From the NCBI RefSeq assembly GCF_007280415.1, contig NZ_VKKU01000001.1, forward strand, positions 806,001 to 870,000: a DNA stretch of 64,000 nt, read 5' to 3'. Below the pieces are notes generated by a model. The model saw only the letters and a program-made list of their open reading frames with translations. It was not told the DNA's origin and did not search any database. Position numbers and translations under genes: made by a program. Shown here piece by piece: positions 37,791 through 48,866 of the stretch; the first letter of the stretch is position 1; each line of letters begins with the position of its first letter. This DNA is from Sphingorhabdus contaminans (lineage in GTDB: Bacteria; Pseudomonadota; Alphaproteobacteria; Sphingomonadales; Sphingomonadaceae).

Positions 37791-39077
37791 TTAACGCTGA
37801 TCGAGGCTGGGGTAGGGCCGGTGCTTCGGTCCGGTGTAAAGTTGACGCGGGCGGCCGATTTTCTGGCCGGGATCCGAAATCATTTCGTTCCATTGCGCTA
37901 CCCAACCTACGGTACGGGACAGGGCAAACAATACGGTGAACATTTCGGTCGGGAAGCCGATGGCCGACAAAATGATACCTGAATAGAAGTCAACGTTGGG
38001 GAAGAGCTTCTTTTCAATGAAATAAGGATCGTTCAGCGCCATATCCTCCAACTGGAGGGCAACGTCGAAAATGGGGTCGTTGACCTTCAGTTCGCTCAGA
38101 ACTTCACGGACGGTTTTCTGCATAACCGTGGCGCGTGGGTCGTAATTTTTATAAACACGGTGGCCGAAGCCCATCAGGCGGAAAGGATCGTTCTTGTCCT
38201 TTGCACGCTCGATATAGTGCGGAATTTTATCGGGTGTGCCGATTTCCCGAAGCATGTTGAGTGCCGCTTCATTGGCACCGCCATGGGCCGGACCCCACAA
38301 GCAAGCGATGCCTGCCGCGATACATGCAAAGGGATTGGCACCCGACGAACCGGCAAGGCGTACTGTCGATGTCGATGCATTTTGCTCGTGATCCGCATGC
38401 AGGATAAAAATGCGATCCATCGCCCGTTCGATTACGGGGTTAACGACATAGGGTTCGGCGGGCACGCCGAAGGTCATGCGCAGGAAGTTGCCGGTGTAGG
38501 ACAGGCTGTTGTCCGGATACAGGAAAGGCTGACCGATTGAATATTTGTAGGCCATTGCTGCAATGGTCGGCATCTTTGCAATCAGCCTGTGGCTGGAAAT
38601 CATGCGATGGGTCGGATCGCTGATATCGGTGGAGTCATGGTAAAATGCCGACAGGGCACCAACGACGCCGCACATGATTGCCATGGGATGCGCATCCCGG
38701 CGGAAACCGCGGTAAAAAGTGGCCAGTTGTTCGTGCAACATGGTGTGTCGCGAAATCGTCTGGCTGAATTCGGCCAATTGGGTTTTGGATGGCAATTCGC
38801 CGTTCAAAAGCAAATAGGACACTTCCATAAAGCTCGATTTTTCAGAGAGCTCTTCAATGGAATAGCCACGGTGCAACAGGATCCCTTCATCACCGTCAAT
38901 GAAGGTCAGGGCCGACTCGCAACTGGCGGTGGAAGTAAAGCCCGGATCGAATGTGAAATGGTCGGATGCGCCATAAAGTTTACGGATATCCAAAACATCG
39001 GGACCTTCATTGCCCTTCATGATTGGCAAATCGTAGCTGGTATCTCCGATTGTCAGCGTTGCATTATTTTCTGCCAT
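37791..39077 (-). CDS. gltA: Citrate synthase (428 aa)
   Basis: Condenses acetyl-CoA and oxaloacetate, entry to the TCA cycle. Type I bacterial form: catalytic His in '[15 protein letters not shown]', second His in '[16 protein letters not shown]', Asp in '[16 protein letters not shown]'. Normal length. GGAG lies 8 bases before the ATG. Single gene with its own promoter in the 250-bp gap to comEC; its 3' end lies 11 bp from the kinase-like gene on the other strand, with no room for a terminator between. Confidence 0.97.
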   Translation of the reverse strand: MAENNATLTIGDTSYDLPIMKGNEGPDVLDIRKLYGASDHFTFDPGFTSTASCESALTFIDGDEGILLHRGYSIEELSEKSSFMEVSYLLLNGELPSKTQLAEFSQTISRHTMLHEQLATFYRGFRRDAHPMAIMCGVVGALSAFYHDSTDISDPTHRMISSHRLIAKMPTIAAMAYKYSIGQPFLYPDNSLSYTGNFLRMTFGVPAEPYVVNPVIERAMDRIFILHADHEQNASTSTVRLAGSSGANPFACIAAGIACLWGPAHGGANEAALNMLREIGTPDKIPHYIERAKDKNDPFRLMGFGHRVYKNYDPRATVMQKTVREVLSELKVNDPIFDVALQLEDMALNDPYFIEKKLFPNVDFYSGIILSAIGFPTEMFTVLFALSRTVGWVAQWNEMISDPGQKIGRPRQLYTGPKHRPYPSLDQR

Positions 39078-39327
39078 TTTTACACTCCATCACTTCGAAC
39101 CCTATAAATGGGCGCCCCTTTTTCAGGCTATGTTCCATGTCCGACAAAAGGCGCCAAAACGCCAGATGCGTTTGCTTTAGGCTCCTCAACTGCCACTATT
39201 TCTTGGGGAGAAGTTGGCATTATCGTTTTGTCGGCAATGGTGCGAAAATACACGGTCGTCAAGGCAAAGCATTTAGATTGAACGATGATATAATTGTTAT
39301 TTGTGGCAAAGATGCTACACCACTGAC

Positions 39328-41496
39328 ATGATTGGTTTTTTTGGAAGTTTGCTGCGGCGGAACGTGCGGCCAAATTTCCGGCCTAATTTCCAGCCAAACT
39401 TCCGGAAAGTCCCGATAGCCCCTGTGTTAGACCAATGGCTGGAGCGTGAACGTGAGCAGCTGCCTCTTTGGGTGCCCGTCGGGATCGGCTCAGGCATAGG
39501 TGTTTGGCAGGTAGCAGGTGACTCTGCCCTTTTTCCCATGCTCATCATTTCCGCATCCATTGCGCTTCTTGGGTTCGCAATCGGCTTTCACCAACGCATC
39601 GCAAGAGTGCTGGGCGTTGCGGCACTGAGCTTATTGTTGGGTTTTGCAGCAATATCGGTGAAGTCTGCAATCGTAGCCGCGCCGGTTTTGCAGAAAGTTT
39701 GGACTGGTTCTCTCTACGGTCGCATCGACAAGATCGAATATGTGGGAGCGCGTGATGTGGTCCGCGTCGAACTGGCTACAAAGGAAAGCCAAGGCCTGCC
39801 TCCGAAAGTGCGGCTCAATCTGACGCACGATCAGATCGGAAAGCTTTCACTAAATGTTGGAACCATCATACAGGTGCGGGCGCGGTTGATGCCGCCCAAT
39901 GGTCCGATCTTGCCGGGCAGCTATGATTTCGCGCGTCGTGCATGGTTTCAGCAGATAGGCGCTACAGGACGTGCATTGGGGCCGGTGGTCGTTTATGGGG
40001 CCACAGGATCTTCTAGCCGCATGCCCGACATCCGCAATTCCCTTACGCGGCATATCATATCTGCAATGCCTCAGGGAACCGGCGAAATCGGTGCCGCACT
40101 GGTTACGGGAGATCAGGCAAATATAGACCCGCAAGATGCGCAGGCAATGCGCGACAGCGGTATGGCGCACCTGCTGTCGATCAGCGGATTGCATGTGACC
40201 GCCGTCGTCGGTTTCCTGTTCCTGTTGGCGAGCCGGGCCATAGCATTGTTTCCCGTCGTTGCACTTCGTTATCCGGTGCCCCTGTTGGCCGGAGGTTTCG
40301 CGGCGTTGGGGGCAGTTGCCTACACATTATTAGCCGGCGCAGAAGTGCCTACGGTCAGATCCTGCATTGCGGCATTGTTGGTGTTGCTGGCCTTGGCGAT
40401 CGGCCGTGAAGCCCTGACGTTGCGCCTTGTTGCAGCCGGAGCAATCATTGTTCTGCTGTTCTGGCCGGAAGCGATGGCGGGACCCAGTTTTCAGCTCAGC
40501 TTCGCAGCTGTGGCGACCATTGTAATCCTGCATGAATCGCGGTGGATGAAACGCTGGACGGAGCGCAGAGACGAAACATGGATGGCACGCGCTATGCGAG
40601 GGGGCGTCGCGCTCATCGTTACGGGGCTGGCGATTGAAGTCATTCTGGCACCGATCACTTTGTACCATTTTCACCGGACCGGAATGTACAGCGCCTTTGC
40701 AAATGTTCTGGCAATTCCGCTGACGACCTTTGTCATCATGCCAGCTCAAGCCGCTGCGTTGATGCTGGACATAGTTGGTGTAGGTGGGCCTGCCTGGTGG
40801 ATAGCGGGTCAGGGGATAAATACCATTCTGGCTCTCGCACACTCGGTCAGTCGGTTGCCGGGCGCCGTCACGATGATGCCAGCCATGCCTGTTTGGGCGT
40901 TTGTCATGATGATTTTCGGCGGTTTATGGTTTGGCCTGCTAAAAAGCCGAATATGCATTGCAGGACTTTTGCCAGTCGCGATCGGTTTTGGAGCGATGCT
41001 ATCCGCTCCCAGGCCGGATATATTGGTAACTGCCGATGGCAAGCATGTGGCATTATCCGGGCAAGATGGCCGCGTTACATTGCTGCGGGGCCGGACGGGC
41101 GACTATATCCGGGACATGATGCTTGAAAGCATGGGTGCGCTCGTCGACCCGATCGACATCGAGCAATGGCCGGATGCCAATTGTTCGCCGGATATATGCG
41201 TTATACAGATACGCAATGGGAACAGGATTTGGAGCCTTATGGCCACGCGAACGGTCTATCCTATTCCCGAACTCGAAATGGCGGCTGCGTGCCGGAGAGC
41301 AGATATTGTGGTCAGTGACCGACGATTGCCCGCGTCCTGCCAGCCGCAATGGCTAAAGGCGGATCGTAATATGCTGTCGGAAAGCGGCGGTCTCGCATTC
41401 TATCTTGCAAACGGCGTCGTGCACAGTGTCGAGGACGAAAGCGCCAATCGTCCCTGGGCTAACGCCGCCCGCATCTATCCGCAGGAAAGTCAGTGA
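39328..41496 (+). CDS. comEC: ComEC/Rec2-family DNA uptake channel (722 aa)
   Basis: Inner-membrane protein predicted to translocate single-stranded DNA during transformation. N-terminal two-helix/OB-like region (DUF4131 type), then the Competence domain with '[30 protein letters not shown]' and about eight further helices, and a C-terminal soluble part ('[30 protein letters not shown]') in which the metallo-beta-lactamase motifs are not recognisable. I use ATG 39328, not the TTG nine codons upstream. Residues near the start carry a triple RPNF-type repeat. The 3' end overlaps convergent lexA by 7 bp. Confidence 0.9.
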   Translation: MIGFFGSLLRRNVRPNFRPNFQPNFRKVPIAPVLDQWLEREREQLPLWVPVGIGSGIGVWQVAGDSALFPMLIISASIALLGFAIGFHQRIARVLGVAALSLLLGFAAISVKSAIVAAPVLQKVWTGSLYGRIDKIEYVGARDVVRVELATKESQGLPPKVRLNLTHDQIGKLSLNVGTIIQVRARLMPPNGPILPGSYDFARRAWFQQIGATGRALGPVVVYGATGSSSRMPDIRNSLTRHIISAMPQGTGEIGAALVTGDQANIDPQDAQAMRDSGMAHLLSISGLHVTAVVGFLFLLASRAIALFPVVALRYPVPLLAGGFAALGAVAYTLLAGAEVPTVRSCIAALLVLLALAIGREALTLRLVAAGAIIVLLFWPEAMAGPSFQLSFAAVATIVILHESRWMKRWTERRDETWMARAMRGGVALIVTGLAIEVILAPITLYHFHRTGMYSAFANVLAIPLTTFVIMPAQAAALMLDIVGVGGPAWWIAGQGINTILALAHSVSRLPGAVTMMPAMPVWAFVMMIFGGLWFGLLKSRICIAGLLPVAIGFGAMLSAPRPDILVTADGKHVALSGQDGRVTLLRGRTGDYIRDMMLESMGALVDPIDIEQWPDANCSPDICVIQIRNGNRIWSLMATRTVYPIPELEMAAACRRADIVVSDRRLPASCQPQWLKADRNMLSESGGLAFYLANGVVHSVEDESANRPWANAARIYPQESQ
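39369..39404 (+). repeat. Three tandem 12-bp repeats at the comEC 5' end
   Basis: Three imperfect 12-bp units (consensus GCCAAATTTCCG) encode [12 protein letters not shown] near residues 14-26 of ComEC. Being a multiple of three bases, copy-number change would keep the frame. Confidence 0.7.
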
Positions 41497-42176
41497 TAAC
41501 GGCGTAACAATCCCGCCAGCTTGCCCTGCACCTCGACCTCATGTGACTCAAAATATTGCGGTTCATAAAGCGAGTTTGCCGGATCAAGGCGGATACGCTG
41601 TCCTTCACGACGCAGATATTTCAATGTCGCTTCTTCACCACGCACCAGAGCAACGACGATTTCACCGTCACGCGCCGTGTTAGCCTTTTTGATCAGCGCA
41701 TAATCGCCATCCAAAATACCGGCTTCGACCATGGAATCCCCGGATACCTCCAGCGCATAATGTTCGCCGCTTCCGAGCAAGGCCATTGGAACAGAGAGTG
41801 AGCTTTGCCCCTCAAGTGCCTCGATGGGAACACCGGCGGCAATCTTGCCATGCAAAGGAATTTCCAGAACATCATTCGCAGCAACGGGCAAGTTAACCTG
41901 GGCCTTGTTCGAAGCGATGGCAGGGGTCAACTTTGTGACGTTGGAAGGACGGCTCGTGCCGCCTTCGGGCATTTTAACAACCTCTAGCGCACGTGCGCGG
42001 TTGACGAGGCGGCGAATGAAACCGCGTTCTTCAAGGGCGCCGATCAGCCTGTGCACACCCGATTTGCTTTTCAGATCGAGAGCCTCCTTCATTTCTTCGA
42101 ATGAAGGCGAAATACCGCTTTCTTCCAGATGTTTATGGATGAAAAGTAGCAACTCATGTTGTTTTGCGGTGAGCAT
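41490..42176 (-). CDS. lexA: LexA SOS repressor (228 aa)
   Basis: Represses DNA-damage genes until RecA-stimulated self-cleavage. N-terminal winged helix ('[43 protein letters not shown]'), cleavage site Ala114-Gly115 (KIAAGVP), catalytic Ser148 ([10 protein letters not shown]) and Lys186 (EEATLKYL). Two overlapping SOS boxes lie just upstream, indicating autoregulation. Last gene of the trp-moa chain on this strand, 89 bp after moeA. Confidence 0.97.
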   Translation of the reverse strand: MLTAKQHELLLFIHKHLEESGISPSFEEMKEALDLKSKSGVHRLIGALEERGFIRRLVNRARALEVVKMPEGGTSRPSNVTKLTPAIASNKAQVNLPVAANDVLEIPLHGKIAAGVPIEALEGQSSLSVPMALLGSGEHYALEVSGDSMVEAGILDGDYALIKKANTARDGEIVVALVRGEEATLKYLRREGQRIRLDPANSLYEPQYFESHEVEVQGKLAGLLRRYH

Positions 42177-42195
42177 AGGACGTTCCCGATAGGTT

Positions 42196-42221
42196 GAACA
42201 TGAAAGGAACGATTAGAGAAC
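42196..42221 (-). promoter_or_regulatory. Two overlapping LexA (SOS) boxes upstream of lexA
   Basis: On the plus strand three GAAC elements at 42196, 42207 and 42218 are each separated by exactly 7 bases; on the minus strand this reads GTTC-N7-GTTC-N7-GTTC. GTTC-N7-GTTC is the established alphaproteobacterial LexA site. The array lies 20-45 bp upstream of the lexA start codon. Confidence 0.92.
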
Positions 42222-42265
42222 AAATGCGGTTAAGTCAACTCCCGCTGCCTTGGTGGCGGGCTTCG

Positions 42266-43444
42266 TTAGTCGATCCTTAAAAACTGGGCCGGTTCGCCGG
42301 CATTGCGTGCGGGCGCGTCGACCGGGTTGACCAGAAGAGCATTCGCCTTTGATAGAGGTGTAAGCATTCCGCTATCTTGCCGCGAAAATATTGAAATGAG
42401 GCCATTTTCTTCAAATGCTCGGTAGAATTCGACCCGTTTGCCACCCGCGGCAGTAGCTTGAGCCAAGGTGCCGTTAATGTATCTGGGAAGGGGGTCCGCA
42501 CAGCCAGCCAAATGCCGCACCAATGGAAGTAAAAACAATGTTGCGGTTACATAGGCGGAGGAGGGGTTTCCGGGCAATCCCACTATGATTGTCTTGCCGA
42601 TTCGGCCGACGATCAGGGGTTTTCCAGGCCGGATCGCCACTTTCCAGAAATCGATCTGCGCGCCCAATCTGCGCAATACGGGCTCCACAAGATCGTGATC
42701 GCCCACCGAAGCGCCGCCTGTCGTCACAATAATGTCAGTGTGCAGGCAATTCCGGATTGCTGTTTCGAGTGAATCCATCTGGTCCTCGACTATACCGCAA
42801 TCTTCGATGTCGCAGGGCAACGCCGACAGCATGGCAGCCAACATCGGGCTGTTGCTGGAGGGGATATGGGCGTCGTCGCATGCTTCGCCCGGTGCACGCA
42901 ATTCGTCGCCCGAGGCAAGAATGCTGACCTTTGGGCGTCCGCCCACAGACAAAATGCCATAGCCCGCCATAGCGGCCACCGCGACGGCGCCGGGCGTCAG
43001 TTTGATGCCTGATTCCAGCAATGTGGAACCTTTGTTGAAGTCACCCCCGGCGCGTCGGATATGCGCAGATGGGCGAAGTGTTTCCGAACCGTGGAGAGAT
43101 AAAATGTCGCCATCCCGTGTGGCGTCTTCCTGAATCAGCACAGTGTCGCAACCGTCTGGCACATGGGCGCCGGTGAATATCCGTACGGCTTCGCCGGGGC
43201 CGACCGCATTATTGAAAGGTCGTCCTGCCGCACTTTCACCAATGACCCGCCACGGACCGGGTTGTGTCGCACTGTGCAACGCATATCCATCCATGGCCGA
43301 AAGATCAGCCGCAGGTTGTGTGCGTTTTGCTACCACAGGCTCCGCCAGATAATGACCAATGCATCTGGACAGCGGATAGTGCTGAGACGGCAGGCGCGGA
43401 GCCATTGCGAGTAATTGCGAATGCGCTTCTTCGAGGCTCAGCAT
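42266..43444 (-). CDS. moeA: Molybdopterin molybdenumtransferase (392 aa)
   Basis: Inserts molybdate into adenylated molybdopterin. N-terminal '[12 protein letters not shown]', central 'GDELRAPGE...[13 protein letters not shown]', MoCF-type '[13 protein letters not shown]' and '[28 protein letters not shown]', and the C-terminal beta-barrel domain. The start overlaps the end of moaC by 7 bp. Confidence 0.95.
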   Translation of the reverse strand: MLSLEEAHSQLLAMAPRLPSQHYPLSRCIGHYLAEPVVAKRTQPAADLSAMDGYALHSATQPGPWRVIGESAAGRPFNNAVGPGEAVRIFTGAHVPDGCDTVLIQEDATRDGDILSLHGSETLRPSAHIRRAGGDFNKGSTLLESGIKLTPGAVAVAAMAGYGILSVGGRPKVSILASGDELRAPGEACDDAHIPSSNSPMLAAMLSALPCDIEDCGIVEDQMDSLETAIRNCLHTDIIVTTGGASVGDHDLVEPVLRRLGAQIDFWKVAIRPGKPLIVGRIGKTIIVGLPGNPSSAYVTATLFLLPLVRHLAGCADPLPRYINGTLAQATAAGGKRVEFYRAFEENGLISIFSRQDSGMLTPLSKANALLVNPVDAPARNAGEPAQFLRID

Positions 43445-43914
43445 TCGGGGCGCACCCAGTCTCCGGACTTGCCTCCACTTTTCGTAAGAAGGCGAATATC
43501 GGAAATCGTCATGGCCTTATCCAAGGCCTTTGCCATGTCGTAAATGGTCAAAAGCGCCACAGAAACGGCGGTCATCGCTTCCATTTCCACACCGGTCTGA
43601 CCGGTCAGACGTATGCGGGCTGTCGCCCGGATGGCGTCTGGTTCGAAACTGAAATCCACTGCAATTTTGGAAAGCAGCAACGGATGGCACAAGGGGATAA
43701 GTTCGCTCGTCTTCTTCGCGGCCATGATACCCGCGATGCGTGCCGTAGCGAGGACGTCGCCTTTTTTGGCGCTGCCATCCACGATTGCCTGCAATGCCTC
43801 GGCCGACATTTCAATGCGGCCTTCGGCCACAGCCTCACGAACGGTGTCCGTTTTGGCTGAAACATCAACCATATGTGCGGCGCCGCTTTCGTCGAGATGC
43901 GTCAGTTTCGTCAT
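43438..43914 (-). CDS. moaC: Cyclic pyranopterin monophosphate synthase (158 aa)
   Basis: Second step of molybdopterin synthesis. Conserved '[20 protein letters not shown]', '[39 protein letters not shown]' and '[29 protein letters not shown]'. ATGA overlap with the trpC stop fixes the start at 43914; an upstream extension in the same frame is rejected. The trpC-moaC-moeA-lexA order is a known alphaproteobacterial synteny. Confidence 0.96.
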   Translation of the reverse strand: MTKLTHLDESGAAHMVDVSAKTDTVREAVAEGRIEMSAEALQAIVDGSAKKGDVLATARIAGIMAAKKTSELIPLCHPLLLSKIAVDFSFEPDAIRATARIRLTGQTGVEMEAMTAVSVALLTIYDMAKALDKAMTISDIRLLTKSGGKSGDWVRPEC

Positions 43915-44690
43915 GCGCCGGTCAATAGCATATGCGTGGCGCTTTCGACATCCTTCTGCCGCATCAAACTCTCGCCAACCAAGAAGGTTCGAACGCCGAC
44001 CTGAGACATCCGAGCACAATCGGCATGGGTGGAAATACCACTTTCACAAACCAAGAGCACATCAGACGGAACCATTTTTGCCAAACGTTCCGTGGTTGAC
44101 AGGTCAACATCGAACGTTTTCAAATTCCGATTGTTCACGCCGATCAGTTTAGACTTCAGATGACGGAGCGCGCGTTCCATTTCGCCTTCGTCATGCACTT
44201 CAACCAGAACGTCCAGATTTTGTGCGACAGCTGCCAGTTCGATTTCGCGCATCTGGTTGTCATCCAAGGCAGCAACAATGATCAGAATTGCGTCGGCACC
44301 CATCGCTCTTGCTTCATCACATTGCCACGGATCGACCATGAAATCCTTGCGGATGACGGGCAAATCACAAGCGGCCCGTGCCGCGATCAGATAATCTTCA
44401 TGTCCCTGAAAATAGGGGGCGTCTGTCAAGACCGACAGGCACGCCGCACCGCCCGCTTGATAGGACTTTGCATGGGCCGCCGGATTGAAATCCTCGCGGA
44501 TCAGGCCTTTGGAGGGACTCGCCTTTTTAATCTCCGCGATCAGGGCAAATCCGGTCTGTGCACGCGCCCGCAACGCTGCTTCAAAACCGCGAACGGGCGA
44601 GGGCAAAGGCCAGTGTCCCAATCCCTTGGGCTTCCGCGCGGCGACTTCGCCAACTTTTGTGGCGCAGATTTCGGCAAGTTTATCGGACAT
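43911..44690 (-). CDS. trpC: Indole-3-glycerol-phosphate synthase (259 aa)
   Basis: Closes the indole ring in tryptophan synthesis, TIM barrel. '[28 protein letters not shown]', '[32 protein letters not shown]', '[13 protein letters not shown]' and '[15 protein letters not shown]' include the catalytic Lys/Glu set. Monofunctional (no fused TrpF). TGATG overlap with trpD sets the start. Confidence 0.96.
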   Translation of the reverse strand: MSDKLAEICATKVGEVAARKPKGLGHWPLPSPVRGFEAALRARAQTGFALIAEIKKASPSKGLIREDFNPAAHAKSYQAGGAACLSVLTDAPYFQGHEDYLIAARAACDLPVIRKDFMVDPWQCDEARAMGADAILIIVAALDDNQMREIELAAVAQNLDVLVEVHDEGEMERALRHLKSKLIGVNNRNLKTFDVDLSTTERLAKMVPSDVLLVCESGISTHADCARMSQVGVRTFLVGESLMRQKDVESATHMLLTGA

Positions 44691-45667
44691 CAGTAGGCAA
44701 TCCAGCAGTCTAAAAGTGCCTTGGCCAGCCCTTTGTCGATGGCCTCGGCCGCTTCTTCGACGCCGGATTGCCAATCATGCGCATGCCCTGCCACCATGAG
44801 AGCGGCGGACGCGTTCAACAATACCGCGTCGCGATAGGCACCGGCTTCGCCGTCAAGCAAACGCATCAGTGCAGCAGCATTAAAGGCCGCATCACCGCCA
44901 CGCAGATCTTCCATAGGATGATATGCCAACCCCGCGCTTTCCGGCGTAATTCGCTCTACATACTGGCCAATCCGATGGACGCTGCTGGGGCCTGAAATGG
45001 ACAGTTCATCCAAGGGTTCGTCGCCCGCAACCAGCATCGCATCATCATAGTCAAGCAATTCGAGTGCACCGGCATAGACCGGCAAAAAATCGGGCCGGGC
45101 CACACCGATCAACTGCCGTTTTACTCTTGCGGGATTCGCCGCAGGGCCGGTCAGATTAAATATGGTGCGCTTACCGATGGCTTTGCGGATTGGCGCAAGG
45201 GGCGCGAGCGCAGGATGGTGCTTTTGCGCAAACAGAAAGCAAATACCCAGATCGGCGAGTGTGGCCTCTGCGGTATCGCTCGCCCGGTCGAGATTTAACC
45301 CTAAAGCTTCCAATGTATCCGCGGCGCCTGCCTTGGAAGAAGCTGCACGATTGCCATGTTTTGCAACAGGAACCTCGCACGACGCAACCACGATCGCGAC
45401 AGCGGTTGATATATTCAAACTATGGCTACCATCACCCCCGGTGCCGCATACATCAATGACCCCTTCGGGAGCGGAAATTGCCTTCATTCTTTTGCGCATC
45501 TCGCGCACGGCAGCAGCAATTTCGATGCTGGTCTCATCGCGGTCCGACATAATGGTCAGGAAATTCTGGATGTCCGGCGCGGCGACCTCGCCATCCAGGA
45601 TCGCCGCAAAGGCTTCAGCAGCCAGTTCGGCGGTAAGCGGCCGAGACGCGTCGGGCAGGGTCTTCAT
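44690..45667 (-). CDS. trpD: Anthranilate phosphoribosyltransferase (325 aa)
   Basis: Transfers phosphoribose from PRPP to anthranilate. PRPP motif '[17 protein letters not shown]', '[23 protein letters not shown]' and '[23 protein letters not shown]' are diagnostic. Normal length. ATGA overlap with trpG and one-base overlap with trpC give a fully coupled trpG-trpD-trpC block. Confidence 0.96.
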   Translation of the reverse strand: MKTLPDASRPLTAELAAEAFAAILDGEVAAPDIQNFLTIMSDRDETSIEIAAAVREMRKRMKAISAPEGVIDVCGTGGDGSHSLNISTAVAIVVASCEVPVAKHGNRAASSKAGAADTLEALGLNLDRASDTAEATLADLGICFLFAQKHHPALAPLAPIRKAIGKRTIFNLTGPAANPARVKRQLIGVARPDFLPVYAGALELLDYDDAMLVAGDEPLDELSISGPSSVHRIGQYVERITPESAGLAYHPMEDLRGGDAAFNAAALMRLLDGEAGAYRDAVLLNASAALMVAGHAHDWQSGVEEAAEAIDKGLAKALLDCWIAY

Positions 45668-46248
45668 ACCCGTTCCTTTACCGCAATTCCCGCAATACGC
45701 ATAAAATTGGACAGCATTGCATGGCCATGCTCCGTTGCTATACTTTCCGGATGGAATTGCACGCCGTGGATCGGCAAGGTTTCGTGCCGGAATCCCATTA
45801 CATGGCCATCGTCGCTGGTCGCGTTAACGACAAGCTGGGCAGGTATGTTTTCAACAATCAATGAGTGGTACCGCGTCGCGGTGAAGGGTGATGGCAAGCC
45901 GGTAAACAAGCCGGAGCCGTCATGGGTAACAGGCGATGTCTTGCCATGCATCAGACCGCCGCGGGAAACAGTGCCGCCAAAGTGCTGGCCGATAGTCTGA
46001 TGGCCAAGACATACCCCGAGCAAGGGCTTGCCTGCGTCGGCACACGCTGCGACGAGATCCAGACTGACCCCCGCCTCGTTGGGCGTTTTTGGCCCAGGTG
46101 AAATAAGAAATGCCTGCGCACCCGATGACAACGCCTGACCTGCCGACATGGCGTCATTACGGACGACCTCAACCTCAGCACCAAGTTCCATTAGATAATG
46201 GACGAGATTCCACGTGAAGCTGTCATAATTGTCGATAACAAGGATCAT
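45664..46248 (-). CDS. trpG: Anthranilate synthase component II, glutamine amidotransferase (194 aa)
   Basis: Supplies ammonia to TrpE. Class I amidotransferase triad: Cys80 in '[12 protein letters not shown]' and the His/Glu pair in '[13 protein letters not shown]'. N-terminal '[19 protein letters not shown]'. May also serve p-aminobenzoate synthesis, as TrpG/PabA enzymes often do. Separated from trpE by a hydrolase gene. Confidence 0.95.
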   Translation of the reverse strand: MILVIDNYDSFTWNLVHYLMELGAEVEVVRNDAMSAGQALSSGAQAFLISPGPKTPNEAGVSLDLVAACADAGKPLLGVCLGHQTIGQHFGGTVSRGGLMHGKTSPVTHDGSGLFTGLPSPFTATRYHSLIVENIPAQLVVNATSDDGHVMGFRHETLPIHGVQFHPESIATEHGHAMLSNFMRIAGIAVKERV

Positions 46249-46290
46249 GCGCGTGGCCCTAGCGCCTTTATATCGTGGGTGGAAGAGGCA

Positions 46291-47355
46291 CTATTGCGCT
46301 AATAATCGAGCCAAATCGTCTTTCCAGAATTTGGCCCATGTATGGGTGCCATGCCCCTTCGTTTCCGGGCTCGCCGGGATGAGTATGAATTTGGCGGTCG
46401 GCATCCTCTTCATCGCCTGTTCGGTGATGCCATAGTTGAAGGGATTAATGAAATCGTCCGCCGAATTGATCCAGAGCATGGGTGTCCGGATCTTTTCCAG
46501 ATGTGGCCAGGGATTGTAGGTTCGCGAGGAATCGAGCTGGTAAATGATGTCATTGGCATCGTTACGAAAAACGGTTCGTTGAAACGCCTCCTCCAGATAT
46601 TTCTCTGCTGCGTCGCGGGTCGGATATTGTGCCTGCAAAGCAAGCGGATTTGCACCGGCGATGATCGAAAGCGACGCTGCTGTGCGCAATCCTGCCATGG
46701 GAGGAGTCGTATAGTTGCCGCCCTGCCATGCCGGGTCCGTCTTGATCGCTTCCATCGACAATTTGCGCCACATGCGGTTTTGGCCGGCAATTTCCACGGG
46801 CAGGCACGCAAATGGTGCCAGTTTTTCAACGGCATCCGGATATCGCGTTGCCCATACAAAGCCGTGCATGCAGCCCATAGAGGTGCCCAATATCAGCTTA
46901 AGCTTTTTGATACCGAGATTTTCCGTGACCAGCCTGTACTGGGCAGTGACCATGTCATCATAATCATATTTCGGAAAAGCCATCCGCAATCCGTCACTGG
47001 GTTTGGACGATTGGCCATGGCCAATATTGTCGGGCAGGATGATAAAGTAGCGGGCCGTATCAAGCACCTGTCCCGGGCCAAATAATTCATTGGCGAACTG
47101 GGGCTGGAAAAACTGCTTTCCCGTGCCTCCGGTACCGTGCAGGATCATCACCGCATTGGTGATATTCCCGTCCTTGTCGCGTTTGGGCGTACCAAGGCTT
47201 GTATAATGGATTTTTAGTTCGGACAGCTTTTCCCCGGTGCCGAAGGCGAAATCACTGAAGACCGCATCGTTCTCGGTCGAGGCCGGTATTTGGGCCTGGG
47301 CGGGCGAAGAGAGCATTGTAAAAATGCCAAGCGAGGAAAGTAGTAATTTGCGCAT
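46291..47355 (-). CDS. Exported alpha/beta hydrolase, MetX-like (354 aa), inside the trp cluster
   Basis: Signal peptide MRKLLLSSLGIFTMLSSPAQA, then an alpha/beta-hydrolase fold of the homoserine-acetyltransferase-like group. Oxyanion region 'MILHGTGGTGKQF', nucleophile Ser159 in 'LGTSMGCMHG', 'DNIGHGQSSKP', late Asp in 'INSADDFINP' and His in 'KGHGTHTW'. The export signal argues against methionine biosynthesis; it may be a periplasmic esterase or acylase of unknown substrate. It lies between trpE and trpG with gaps of 35 and 42 bp, on the same strand, so it is probably co-transcribed. Confidence 0.85.
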   Translation of the reverse strand: MRKLLLSSLGIFTMLSSPAQAQIPASTENDAVFSDFAFGTGEKLSELKIHYTSLGTPKRDKDGNITNAVMILHGTGGTGKQFFQPQFANELFGPGQVLDTARYFIILPDNIGHGQSSKPSDGLRMAFPKYDYDDMVTAQYRLVTENLGIKKLKLILGTSMGCMHGFVWATRYPDAVEKLAPFACLPVEIAGQNRMWRKLSMEAIKTDPAWQGGNYTTPPMAGLRTAASLSIIAGANPLALQAQYPTRDAAEKYLEEAFQRTVFRNDANDIIYQLDSSRTYNPWPHLEKIRTPMLWINSADDFINPFNYGITEQAMKRMPTAKFILIPASPETKGHGTHTWAKFWKDDLARLLAQ

Positions 47356-47390
47356 CCGGTTATGCTAACGGGCTATCCCGAGAGGTCAAG

Positions 47391-48866
47391 CTATTGCCCG
47401 AACTGGGCTTCTCCTGCGACGCGGATGGCCTCGCGCGCGGCGGCGATCAAGGCGCCTGCCTTCGCTTCACACTCCCGCTGTTCATATTCCGGGTTGCTAT
47501 CGGCAACGATACCGGCTCCCGCCTGCATATGCATGATGCCGTCTTTGACCACCGCCGTTCGCAGAACGATGCAACTGTCCATATCGCCATTAGGTGAAAA
47601 ATAGCCAACGCCCCCTGCATAGGCACCGCGCGTTTCGGGTTCCAGTTCGGCGATAATTTCACACGCCCGCACTTTGGGTGCACCACTGACAGTGCCTGCG
47701 GGGAAGCCGGCAAACAGTGCGTCGATGGCGTCCTTGTCGTCCGCAAGCTCGCCTACGACATTGGACACGATGTGCATAACATGGCTGTAAAACTCGACCA
47801 TATAGCTATCGGTGACCGTTACGCTGCCCCCCTTAGTAACGCGGCCGACGTCGTTGCGTCCCAAATCAAGTAACATCAGATGTTCGGCCCGCTCTTTCGG
47901 GTCGGCAAGCAAAGAGGCCTTGTTTTCCGCATCCTCGATGCTGTTCTTACCCCTCGGTCTTGTGCCCGCAATAGGCCGGATAGTGACTTCACCGCCACGG
48001 GCACGCACGAGTATTTCCGGACTTGAGCCAATCAGCGCAAAACCGGGAAGGTCGATGAAATAGAGGAAGGGGGACGGATTAATACGACGCAGCGCGCGAT
48101 AGAGGTCGATTGGGGGCAGGGCAAAAGGCGCCGTAAAACGCTGGGCCAGAACAACCTGAAAGATATCACCCGCTTCGATATAATCCTTGGCCTTTGCAAC
48201 CATTGTTCCGTATTTTCCGGCGGGCAACACCGGATTAAGCTGGACCGATTGCGGATCAAATTGTTCGGAGCCGGACAGATTTTTTACGATGGCCGCATCC
48301 AGTTGCCGTTCGGTTTCATCCAGACGCTCATGCGCCAAAGCGACAGCTTTTGCGTCATCAGCGCCTGTCCACACCGGCGACACCAGAAACATTTCATCCT
48401 TCAAACGGTCGAACACCAGTATGACTGTCGGCCGCACAAAGAGCATATCAGGCAATTCCAGCGAGGACTGGACCGCACGTGGCAGTTTTTCCACAAGGCC
48501 TATGGTTTCATAACCAAAATAGCCGACCAGGCAGGCGAGCGCAGGTGGCAGTTCCGGTGGTACATCCATGCGGCACCGGGTTGCCAGCGCGCGCAACGCA
48601 TCCAGCGCCGGCAAAGGATCGGGTTCGAAAGCGTCCCGTTTGCTTAACCAATTCCGATTGATTTCGGCATTCTGGCCTTGCGCACGAAACACCAGGTCAG
48701 GAGCCAGTCCAATCAGGCTATGGCGGCCACGCGTTTCTCCGCCTTCAACCGATTCCAGGATAAAATCACCGCGCTCGGGCTCGAATAGCTTAAGTGCTGC
48801 AGATACCGGCGTTTCGGTATCTGCAATACGCTTACGCCAGACAAGAGCGGGTTTAGTTGTTGTCAC
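47391..48866 (-). CDS. trpE: Anthranilate synthase component I (491 aa)
   Basis: Makes anthranilate from chorismate. Chorismate-binding domain with 'FLYFIDLPGFALIGSSPEILVR', 'TIRPIAGTRPRGKN', 'EHLMLLDLGRNDVGRV' and 'FPAGTVSGAPKVRA...YAGGVGYF'. The N-terminal segment 'ILES' followed ten residues later by Ser fits the tryptophan feedback-inhibition motif, so allosteric control is expected. It overlaps ppiD by 14 bp; no leader-peptide attenuator is possible directly upstream. Confidence 0.96.
   Translation of the reverse strand: MTTTKPALVWRKRIADTETPVSAALKLFEPERGDFILESVEGGETRGRHSLIGLAPDLVFRAQGQNAEINRNWLSKRDAFEPDPLPALDALRALATRCRMDVPPELPPALACLVGYFGYETIGLVEKLPRAVQSSLELPDMLFVRPTVILVFDRLKDEMFLVSPVWTGADDAKAVALAHERLDETERQLDAAIVKNLSGSEQFDPQSVQLNPVLPAGKYGTMVAKAKDYIEAGDIFQVVLAQRFTAPFALPPIDLYRALRRINPSPFLYFIDLPGFALIGSSPEILVRARGGEVTIRPIAGTRPRGKNSIEDAENKASLLADPKERAEHLMLLDLGRNDVGRVTKGGSVTVTDSYMVEFYSHVMHIVSNVVGELADDKDAIDALFAGFPAGTVSGAPKVRACEIIAELEPETRGAYAGGVGYFSPNGDMDSCIVLRTAVVKDGIMHMQAGAGIVADSNPEYEQRECEAKAGALIAAAREAIRVAGEAQFGQ

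Noticed and set aside
39128-39373. 81-codon minus-strand frame in the gltA-comEC interval
   Set aside because: Overlaps the comEC start, no plausible ribosome-binding site, no recognisable sequence; the interval is better read as two promoters.
46291-47355. Homoserine O-acetyltransferase (MetX) as the function of the hydrolase
   Set aside because: The fold is MetX-like, but a clear signal peptide indicates export, which is inconsistent with cytosolic methionine synthesis.
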